Assembly (NCBI GenBank): GCA_900539605.1
Contig: UQCS01000045.1
Location: 1 to 10,956 of the forward strand
Source of the DNA: an uncultured Azospirillum sp.
GTDB taxonomy: Bacteria > Pseudomonadota > Alphaproteobacteria > RF32 > CAG-239
Length of the DNA: 10,956 nt
Direction: 5' to 3'
The position numbers were made by a program, and so were the translations under genes. Shown in pieces: positions 6,285-10,956 of this stretch (positions within the stretch are counted from its first letter, which is position 1; every line of letters begins with the position of its first letter). The notes beneath the pieces are model-generated. The model saw only the letters and a program-made list of their open reading frames with translations. It was not told the origin of the DNA and searched no databases.

Positions 6285-6578
6285 ATGAAAAAATATGTTT
6301 TGCTTTTATGGGTACTTTTGTCAGGGTGCAGTGCTGTTAACTTCTCGCATCGGCAAAATGGTGTAGATGTTTATACAGCGCAATGCAACGGAGCTTTTTT
6401 TGACATTTCCATGTGTTATCGTTTGGCAAGTAAGAGCTGCAACGGCAATTTTGAAGTGATCAGTTCTTCGGTAGAAAATGCCGGCTCTTCGGGACAAATT
6501 GATATGACCCCACTGATGGGACCGAGTTATTCGAGTACCCCGATGATTAACCGCTCAATTATGTTTTATTGCAAATAA
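6285..6578 (+). CDS. Small cysteine-containing lipoprotein, YecR-like pattern
   Basis: The start at ATG 6285 gives MKKYVLLLWVLLSGC: a lysine N-region, a short hydrophobic core and a lipobox LSGC, with Cys15 as the lipidated residue. The mature part is about 83 residues and should sit in the envelope. Its spacing C-N-G ... M-C-Y-x-x-A-x-x-x-C-x-G-x-F-x-V recalls small Gram-negative lipoproteins of the YecR type, where the cysteines probably pair. This is family resemblance by eye and is not certain. The role is unknown. An upstream in-frame ATG (6240) would add 15 residues before the signal peptide and is unlikely. The ribosome-binding site is weak (GACGGG, 6271-6276). It is a single gene ended by a strong terminator. 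Confidence 0.75.
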   Translation: MKKYVLLLWVLLSGCSAVNFSHRQNGVDVYTAQCNGAFFDISMCYRLASKSCNGNFEVISSSVENAGSSGQIDMTPLMGPSYSSTPMINRSIMFYCK

Positions 6579-6620
6579 GCATAAAGTCGGCAATATTCGG
6601 GTTGTATTGAATCCGGCAGA

Positions 6621-6649
6621 AAAAAAGCTTCGGTTTTCGAAGCTTTTTT
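6621..6649. terminator. Bidirectional terminator of the small lipoprotein gene
   Basis: A 12-pair stem AAAAAAGCTTCG / CGAAGCTTTTTT (6621-6632, 6638-6649) has the loop GTTTT. T-runs on both strands mean it may also close the hydrolase transcript from the right. Confidence 0.9.
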
Positions 6650-6730
6650 AATTTGGATGGTGGAGATTTTTTAATATCCGTCATTTTTTTGCGCCGCAGT
6701 CGGGGTTCGGAGGCATGTTTTTTCGGGAGT

Positions 6731-6759
6731 TGCCGCTTCTCGGAAGATGAGAAGCGGTA
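6731..6759. repeat. Hairpin in the 3' region of the hydrolase gene
   Basis: TGCCGCTTCTC (6731-6741) pairs with GAGAAGCGGTA (6749-6759; eleven pairs including one G-T) around a seven-base loop. There is no T-run on either side, so it is not a normal terminator. It could protect the 3' end of the hydrolase mRNA (minus strand). Confidence 0.45.
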
Positions 6760-6796
6760 GCGTGAAAAATAGTAGCGAAAATCAGTTTGTTTGTTT

Positions 6797-7861
6797 TTAT
6801 TTCAGATTGACGTCGAAAAACTTTTCCAGCCTGTCAAATGGAATTTTATCGGTTTGGTCATATAAATCAACATGGTTGGCGTTGGAAATGATAACTAATT
6901 CCTTGTTATTGCCCTTGAGCTTTTTATAGGCATCTTCGCTAAAGTAACGGCTGTGGGCATTTTCACCATGAAGCAGCAAGACAGCGCTTTGAATTTCGTC
7001 GCTGTAGGACAGTATCGGCATATTGATAAATGACAGGGAAGAAGTCATGTTCCAACCGCCGTTAGAATTCAGCGAATTTTTATGATAGCCGCGCGACGTT
7101 TTATAATAGTCGTAATAGTCTTTTACAAATTGCGGTTCTTCACCGGTCAGGTGGTCGGGGAGTCCGGGAGCGACGGCATATGAGCCGTTTTTATAGTCTT
7201 CGGTTCGCTGGGCATTAAGGTGGTGTTTTAGCTGACGACGTTCTTCTTGGGTCATGGCGTCGAAATAGCCGTTGGCATTGACGCGGCTCATATCATACAT
7301 GGTGGATGTTGCCGTTGCCTTAATCCGGGGGTCGATTGCCGCGGCGTTGAGAGCAAAACCGCCAAATCCGCAAATGCCGATAACGCCTATTTTTTTGGGA
7401 TCCACATCAGGTCGGGTGCTCAGATAATCGACCGCAGCGCTGAAGTCTTCGGTATTGATATCGGGAGAAGCGACATTTCGCGGCTGGCCGCCGCTTTCGC
7501 CGGTGAAAGAAGCGTCAAAGGCCAGGGTGATAAAACCCCGTTCTGCCATCGTTTGGGCATAAAGTCCCGAAGCCTGTTCTTTGACGGCACCGAAGGGCCC
7601 GCTTATTGCAATCGCCGGCATTTGGGTGCCGGTTTTGTTTTGGGGCATGTAGAGGTCGCCGCTCAAAGTTATGCCGTAGCGGTTTTTAAAGGTGACTTTT
7701 CGCACATCGACTTTGTCGCTTTGCACAAAGGTTTTGTCCCAGGGATGGTTAGATTCCGAATCCATTGCAGATGCTCCGTTGAGGGGTAAGGTTGATAAAA
7801 ACAGTCCGAATAAGGCGGACAGGGTGATTTTAAAACCATTGTTAGACCATGTTGTTGCCAT
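6797..7861 (-). CDS. Secreted alpha/beta hydrolase, dienelactone hydrolase/YcjY-like
   Basis: A 354-residue protein with a signal peptide (core about 12-27, likely cut after NGASA at 28-32), so probably periplasmic. The alpha/beta-hydrolase fold follows: the beta strand and oxyanion loop AIAISGPFG (83-91), a GESGG loop (121-125), and the nucleophile elbow GICGFGG with Cys164 where a serine is usual. The acid is probably Glu300 in LLHGENAH, and the catalytic histidine is His330 in NANHVDLY. A Cys-His-acid triad is known in dienelactone hydrolases and YcjY-type relatives. A 100-residue insert (about 190-290) likely forms a lid. Substrate is unknown; an ester, lactone or thioester is plausible. 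The start is supported by AGGAG (7868-7872), six bases upstream. It is a single-gene unit divergent from 8091. Confidence 0.85.
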   Translation of the reverse strand: MATTWSNNGFKITLSALFGLFLSTLPLNGASAMDSESNHPWDKTFVQSDKVDVRKVTFKNRYGITLSGDLYMPQNKTGTQMPAIAISGPFGAVKEQASGLYAQTMAERGFITLAFDASFTGESGGQPRNVASPDINTEDFSAAVDYLSTRPDVDPKKIGVIGICGFGGFALNAAAIDPRIKATATSTMYDMSRVNANGYFDAMTQEERRQLKHHLNAQRTEDYKNGSYAVAPGLPDHLTGEEPQFVKDYYDYYKTSRGYHKNSLNSNGGWNMTSSLSFINMPILSYSDEIQSAVLLLHGENAHSRYFSEDAYKKLKGNNKELVIISNANHVDLYDQTDKIPFDRLEKFFDVNLK

Positions 7862-8005
7862 TGTTTTCTCCTGTCGTTAAGCGGTTAAAAAGCAATTATA
7901 CATAATATAAGCTGTTTTAGTTTGGATAACAAATACTTATATTTTATCTTCTTCCATGCTTTGCAGGCATATCATGAGACGGATAAATGTCGGCAGGGAA
8001 AAGAG

Positions 8006-8034
8006 TTGACAGTTTGGACAAAACGAGCTAATTT
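8006..8034 (+). promoter_or_regulatory. Probable promoter of the 8091 gene
   Basis: A perfect TTGACA (8006-8011), 17 bases, then TAATTT (8029-8034), a fair -10. The start codon lies 57 bases further on. Confidence 0.5.
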
Positions 8035-8090
8035 TTAAGCATGCAAAATTTATTAATTGTCTTTTATTATTAACTTTAAACTTTGACAGG

Positions 8091-8612
8091 ATGAAACAAA
8101 AAGTAAGAGCCCTATTAAACCTGATGAAGGAAATGGGGGTGGCAATTAGCGATCTGGTCATCTATGACGACAGTATAGAGACCACCGGGAAGTTTCCTCT
8201 GGAAGTCTACTTCTCCGACCAAACCCGCTCTTTTGACGTGGAGCACTATTACAAGGGAAAACACCGTACGCCGGAAGGTGTTATCATCGGCAACACTGTT
8301 TTCGCTTTGGCAAATGTGGCGGAAAGTATTGAGTGCGGCAAGGCCGAACGATATTGCCGTCAGGCCTTTTCGCGCGATTTGACGGGAACATTGCCGACCG
8401 AAGAGCAAGTTATGCTTTTAACGGAGAATTTGGATCTCTATGAACAGATCTCTGAGTTCCTGCAACACGGAAGACTGGGAAAAAGCCCTTTGGCGATTGT
8501 TGATGAGAGCAACTCCGGCGACTGGCAGAATTATTATGATATGCGACGGGGAATAAAAAGCGCTCACAACAGTTGGACGTTGACTCTGCCGGTTATCAAT
8601 CTTAAGCAGTGA
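8091..8612 (+). CDS. Unknown protein with a DUF1566/Lcl-like C-terminal pattern
   Basis: A 173-residue soluble protein without signal peptide or membrane helix. The N-terminal 60 residues are unrecognised. The second half reads PEGVIIG, AERYC, then GTLPTEEQVMLL (residues 99-110). This is the block seen as [G]xLPTxxEL in DUF1566/Lcl-type domains, there followed by a YWSS region and a final R-x-V-x-x-F; here the end is LPVINLKQ. The characteristic YWSS is not conserved (AIVDESNSGDW instead), so this is a diverged or degenerate version if related. It shares the pattern with the protein at 9475-10152. ATG 8091 has no separate ribosome-binding site: only AGG directly touches it. ATG 8133, preceded by GAAGGAA, would shorten the protein by 14 residues. 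Function unknown. Confidence 0.65.
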   Translation: MKQKVRALLNLMKEMGVAISDLVIYDDSIETTGKFPLEVYFSDQTRSFDVEHYYKGKHRTPEGVIIGNTVFALANVAESIECGKAERYCRQAFSRDLTGTLPTEEQVMLLTENLDLYEQISEFLQHGRLGKSPLAIVDESNSGDWQNYYDMRRGIKSAHNSWTLTLPVINLKQ

Positions 8613-8635
8613 AATGCCCGAGCCGGTTACGGTTT

Positions 8636-8645
8636 GAAACGTTTC
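8636..8645. promoter_or_regulatory. Second GAAACGTTTC palindrome, beyond the YdeI-family gene
   Basis: A perfect 10-bp palindrome in the spacer after the 8091 gene. Its core is identical to the core of the larger palindrome at 9396-9413 near the YdeI-family promoter, 764 bases away. It may be an auxiliary operator or coincidence. Confidence 0.3.
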
Positions 8646-8664
8646 CTTTATTTGAGCAAACGAA

Positions 8665-8699
8665 AAGAGGTTTCCGATATCGGAAACCTCTTGTTTTTT
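8665..8699. terminator. Bidirectional terminator between convergent genes
   Basis: A 28-base perfect palindrome (8665-8692, centre GATATC) is followed by G and seven T. It folds into a stem of about 12 pairs and ends the 8091 gene. On the minus strand it has only four T (tail CTCTTTTC), so it is a weaker stop for the YdeI-family gene. Confidence 0.88.
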
Positions 8700-8735
8700 T
8701 GAGACTCGACCGGCTGATACCGGTTCGGCTCGATG

Positions 8736-9311
8736 TCAATAATCCAATAGTCGGCCGCCGTCATTCCAGTCGCCGTACATTATGTTACAGCGGGTATTTT
8801 GGATAAACTTGTTGAGGCGGTTTTTAAATAAATCCGGTTGTTTTTTCTTTATTTGAATGGTGTCTATTCTTACCCTTTGATAAAGAGGGGGAAATTTTTG
8901 AAAGTTATTCCATACGGACGGATCTTGCCGCAGATTTTGCCATATTAGCGGATCAATCACAAAACCGGCCGGTGTCATATCCGGGAGAACGGCTCGGCCG
9001 GCGTCCGTCATTAAACCTAACTTTTCCAGGCGGCGGCAGCGTTCTTTGTTGAGCTCGGACCAGACGCTTTGGGGACGTCGGGGTGCCAGTCTCTGGACGG
9101 TGGCGGTTGCCGATATTTTTTTGACTGTGCTGTCGATCCAGCCGAAACATAATGCCTGTTCAACGGCGTCCAGATACCAGAAGGTGTTGTTGTCGACCGG
9201 ATGACCGCGTTTGACCGCTACCCAGCATTCGGAGGCCGTGGCATGGTTTTGCAGCAACCAGTCCCGCAGTTGATCTTTATTTTGGGCGTTCAGCAAATGT
9301 CGGATCTCCAT
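8736..9311 (-). CDS. YdeI/OmpD-associated (OmdA) family protein
   Basis: The 191-residue protein starts MEIRHLL. Landmarks of the YdeI/OmpD-associated family are DAVEQALCFGWID (48-60), PRRPQSVWSELNKER (77-91) and EKLGLMTDAGR (96-106). The family's usual C-terminal block with F..FPPLYQR and K-rich I..IK is present too. Members are about 190 residues. Some were linked to bacteriocin or peptide protection and to OmpD; the molecular function is not settled. The start is ATG 9309-9311 with GGAGAG (9318-9323) six bases upstream. An in-frame extension to TTG 9630 would run back through a terminator and promoter and is rejected. Its -10 region has a strong palindrome, suggesting control by a repressor. 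Confident in the family, not in the function. Confidence 0.85.
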   Translation of the reverse strand: MEIRHLLNAQNKDQLRDWLLQNHATASECWVAVKRGHPVDNNTFWYLDAVEQALCFGWIDSTVKKISATATVQRLAPRRPQSVWSELNKERCRRLEKLGLMTDAGRAVLPDMTPAGFVIDPLIWQNLRQDPSVWNNFQKFPPLYQRVRIDTIQIKKKQPDLFKNRLNKFIQNTRCNIMYGDWNDGGRLLDY

Positions 9312-9374
9312 AAGGCTCTCTCCATCAGAGTTTTTTATAAAGGTGCCGGGTATGACGGCAATAAATCTGAACAT

Positions 9375-9413
9375 ATTATATATAAGAACACTTTTAAAAG
9401 AAACGTTTCTTTT
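9375..9413 (-). promoter_or_regulatory. Promoter with 18-bp LacI-type palindrome, upstream of the YdeI-family gene
   Basis: On the minus strand TATAAT (9375-9380) lies 64 bases before the start codon. The expected -35 position falls in a perfect 18-bp palindrome, AAAAGAAACGTTTCTTTT (9396-9413). The central CG in AAACGTTT is the hallmark of LacI/PurR-type operators (established for PurR and CcpA sites). No LacI-family gene is in the window. The -35 box itself is poor (TTTCTT), which suits a promoter controlled by a bound protein. Confidence 0.55.
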
Positions 9414-9422
9414 TGTATAAAC

Positions 9423-9458
9423 AAAAACAGTCTTCGGTGTTATCGAAGACTGTTTTTT
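9423..9458. terminator. Terminator of the 9475-10152 gene
   Basis: A 14-pair stem AAAAACAGTCTTCG / CGAAGACTGTTTTT (9423-9436, 9444-9457) with loop GTGTTAT. T-runs are present on both strands; it lies 16 bases after the minus-strand gene's stop. Confidence 0.88.
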
Positions 9459-9474
9459 AGTGCTGTCGTTCGGA

Positions 9475-10152
9475 CTATTCAACCAGTATTGCCGCCACAT
9501 AGCTGTCACAGTCGGCAATGGTGATTTCTCCGGTAGAGAAGTCGAGACAGTAATTGTAATCACGGTCTTTTTCGAGGTTTCCGCAGGTATACAGATAGCG
9601 CCGTTCCTGCAACAGCGGTTCGCCGCATTCAAGCAGATTGTTGCAGATCATTACTCTTTTGGCATAAATTTGCTTAATTTCGTTTTCGTTAGGCAAGCGT
9701 CCGTTAAAATGTTTGATATAGGTTCTGATATCACCGGGAAAGTCGCTTTCAACAATGATTTCTCTTAACAGCGTCAGCGTCGGCGAAACGGCGATGCCGC
9801 GAACATGATCGAAAGCCTTGCCGGCTTTGTTTCGAGGATGATACACAACTTCCCGCTCTATTCCCAGATAAGGAGAGGTATATTTTATTCTCCGTAGCTT
9901 TTGGGTTGCCGGCTGCGGGTGATAAACATACGGAAGTGTACCGGTGTCGGCATTGAAGAATGACGGGCAGCGCCGGGGATAGGGTCGGTCTTCGGGCTCC
10001 GGATCCGGTTTGGCGTCTACGGTATGAACCGGGATTGACGTTTTTCGGATCAGCCGTCGAATTCCTTTTAGAACGCCCCACAGAACCAAAATCAAAATAA
10101 CAGTCAGCACTAACTGAAATTCTGAATTCGTTAAAATAATCAAATTGCACAT
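9475..10152 (-). CDS. Single-helix protein with an LP-N-E, DUF1566/Lcl-like C-terminal pattern
   Basis: The 225-residue protein has one membrane helix (about residues 13-31) followed by a basic stretch KGIRRLIRK, which by the positive-inside rule places the rest in the cytoplasm. A proline- and acid-rich linker (40-65) leads to the C-terminal domain. It reads GRLPNENEIKQIY (151-163), a 20-residue helix, YLYTCGN (187-192) and YNYCLDFSTGEI (199-210). This follows the layout GxLPTxxEL ... YWSS ... W..DF..G known from DUF1566/Lcl-type domains and matches the arrangement in the 8091 protein. No function known. ATG 10150-10152 has no ribosome-binding site in front of it, so the start is uncertain; a later start would cut into the helix. 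Confidence 0.65.
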   Translation of the reverse strand: MCNLIILTNSEFQLVLTVILILVLWGVLKGIRRLIRKTSIPVHTVDAKPDPEPEDRPYPRRCPSFFNADTGTLPYVYHPQPATQKLRRIKYTSPYLGIEREVVYHPRNKAGKAFDHVRGIAVSPTLTLLREIIVESDFPGDIRTYIKHFNGRLPNENEIKQIYAKRVMICNNLLECGEPLLQERRYLYTCGNLEKDRDYNYCLDFSTGEITIADCDSYVAAILVE

Positions 10153-10336
10153 AATGGTATTTTTTTAGTTATATAATAATTGACTTTGGCCGTTTTGGTA
10201 ACATCAGTCCGGAAAAAAGTCAATCATTTTAAAACGGATCGGAACGGGCGTTCATAAATATGGCCGTTGATTTGGCTTTGCCTTGGTCGGAGGTAACAAA
10301 GTTGATTTCTATCGTATGCCCATATGGTTGGAGGTG
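10153..10336. other. Gene-poor spacer with inverted repeat and an in-frame open stretch
   Basis: This spacer separates two minus-strand genes. The nine-base inverted repeat ATTGACTTT (10179-10187) and AAAGTCAAT (10216-10224) is seen, with 28 bases between the arms. Continuing past the lipocalin stop codon in the same frame (10336 down to 10232), 35 codons stay open until TAA (10229-10231), with a protein-like composition (GHTIEINF, SDQGKAKSTA). No start codon opens it separately. No typical terminator for the lipoprotein gene was found. Confidence 0.35.
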
Positions 10337-10702
10337 TTATTTTTCGCTTCGATGATAATTAACCCGATAATTGCCGTCAGTGCTTTTCAGTTTCATTGTG
10401 AGGGGCGTTATTTCAATAATTTGCCATTGATCGGAAAAATCTATTGTCTGTCCGTTGCCGATGCTCTTGCCGGACAGAACGAGGCTGCCGTTTTTCTGTG
10501 TCCATTTTTCATATTTGAGCGTGGCCATACCGATGGATGTTGCGGTGCCGTCAGGCAGCAGCGTCATTCCTTGAACAAACGGACTGTCCGGTGCGGTCTC
10601 TTCAATCCAGTGCCCGCAAAAAAGCGCCTTGTCTTCGACGGTCGGGCTGCTGCATGCGGCAATCAAAAAGATTGTAAATATTAAAAAAGAAAATTGCTTC
10701 AT
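10337..10702 (-). CDS. Lipocalin-like lipoprotein
   Basis: The 121-residue protein starts MKQFSFLIFTIFLIAAC: a signal peptide with a lipobox-like IAAC, lipidated Cys17. The mature domain of about 105 residues has the beta-rich pattern CGHWIEE, then QGMTLLPDGTATSIGMATL, WTQKNGSLVLSGKSIGNG and a final MKLKSTDGNY. It resembles the small single-domain lipocalin-like families of Gram-negative lipoproteins (G-x-W, DG-x-A-x-S-I-x-M-A-T-L, GKSIGNG). These may bind small hydrophobic ligands; none is known here. The start is supported by GAGGA (10709-10713). Its ATG overlaps the TGA of the upstream gene as ATGA, so translation is probably coupled in an operon. Confidence 0.8.
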   Translation of the reverse strand: MKQFSFLIFTIFLIAACSSPTVEDKALFCGHWIEETAPDSPFVQGMTLLPDGTATSIGMATLKYEKWTQKNGSLVLSGKSIGNGQTIDFSDQWQIIEITPLTMKLKSTDGNYRVNYHRSEK

Positions 10703-10956
10703 TTTTTGTCCTCTGTTGTTATGAAGTTCAGAATATCATAAGATCCAAACCGTTCAATCTTTTTTCTTTTAAACATGTCTAACTCAAAATAAGATTTCGG
10801 GATTGTATTGTATGGCAAATTGGGATAATGTTTATTAAGAAAAATCTCTCCTCTGATTATTTCGTGAATGGAAAAGTAAAAATCATTTTTAAAAATATCA
10901 AGTTGCGGGATTTTTAAGGTCGTTTTATCTTTTAAAAATGATAGCACATCCTTTTC
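10699..10956 (-). CDS. AT-rich unknown protein, 5' end beyond window
   Basis: An open frame runs from the right edge to a TGA at 10699-10701. At least 85 codons are visible, without a signal peptide or membrane helix. A GTG at 10945-10947 could start it, but the AAGGA there is only one base upstream and the frame continues off the window, so the N-terminus probably lies outside. The visible part is rich in Lys, Phe, Ile and Tyr, ending ILNFITTEDKK. GC is about 28 percent, against about 50 percent or more in the neighbouring lipocalin gene. Not recognised. The ATGA overlap ties it to the lipoprotein as the upstream gene of an operon. Confidence 0.6.
   Translation of the reverse strand, partial: EKDVLSFLKDKTTLKIPQLDIFKNDFYFSIHEIIRGEIFLNKHYPNLPYNTIPKSYFELDMFKRKKIERFGSYDILNFITTEDKK

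Noticed and set aside
9312..9632. N-terminal extension of the YdeI-family gene to a TTG at 9630-9632
   Set aside because: It would read through the terminator at 9423-9458, the 18-bp palindrome and the promoter, and overlaps the 3' end of the next gene; the family starts near MEIRHLL.
10179..10224. Inverted repeat ATTGACTTT / AAAGTCAAT as a terminator or transposon end
   Set aside because: The arms are nine bases with a 28-base loop and no T-run after them, and no target duplication or transposase is present.
10283..10684. Plus-strand open frame of 133 codons opposite the lipocalin gene
   Set aside because: It is antisense to a lipoprotein with signal peptide, lipobox, family pattern and ribosome-binding site; its own start has no supporting signals.
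1..10956. CRISPR array, toxin-antitoxin pair or defence island
   Set aside because: No regularly spaced repeats, no Cas-like or nuclease motifs and no typical small paired operon were seen on either strand.

Overview
The window is about 11 kb of bacterial chromosome with moderate-to-low GC. It consists mostly of short, independently transcribed single genes, each closed by its own stem-loop terminator. The organism looks like a Gram-negative: there are two lipobox lipoproteins, a secreted periplasmic-type hydrolase and a MurA. The LDRGYEKLEHKLRGVGA end of MurA, the CCA-encoding tRNA and two proteins resembling the LP-T-x-x-E (DUF1566/Lcl-type) domain together suggest an AT-leaning, possibly host-associated alphaproteobacterium. 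That assignment is an inference, not proven by the sequence.

Layout, left: a tRNA-Thr(CGT) missing its first bases, with a strong terminator (1-119). Next come a two-helix membrane protein of unknown function (243-785) with tandem terminators, a TTG-started histidine phosphatase (1098-1676) and, on the minus strand, a GuaD-like nucleobase deaminase (1766-2218). A HAD-type hydrolase (2553-3224) and a membrane-anchored or secreted protein with an HExxH motif (3373-4566) follow. A promoter-like sequence of about 57 bp occurs in two diverged copies bracketing the HAD gene.

Layout, middle: murA (4596-5894, minus) sits behind an overlapping 50-residue, highly charged small ORF, with a promoter whose -10 box lies inside a palindrome. 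A small lipoprotein (6285-6578) follows, then a secreted alpha/beta hydrolase with a cysteine in the nucleophile-elbow position (6797-7861, minus).

Layout, right: two unrecognised proteins (8091-8612 plus; 9475-10152 minus) that share a C-terminal LP-[TN]-E pattern flank a YdeI/OmpD-associated-family gene (8736-9311, minus). The promoter of that gene carries a perfect 18-bp palindrome with a LacI-type AAACGTTT core; a second 10-bp copy lies beyond its 3' end. The window closes with a lipocalin-like lipoprotein (10337-10702, minus), which is translationally coupled by an ATGA overlap to a markedly AT-rich partial gene running off the right edge.

Functionally, the clear housekeeping parts are the tRNA and peptidoglycan synthesis (MurA). 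Phosphatase, deaminase and hydrolase genes are metabolic but of uncertain substrate. The rest is envelope-facing accessory content. No CRISPR array, insertion sequence, phage gene or clear multi-gene defence system is visible.
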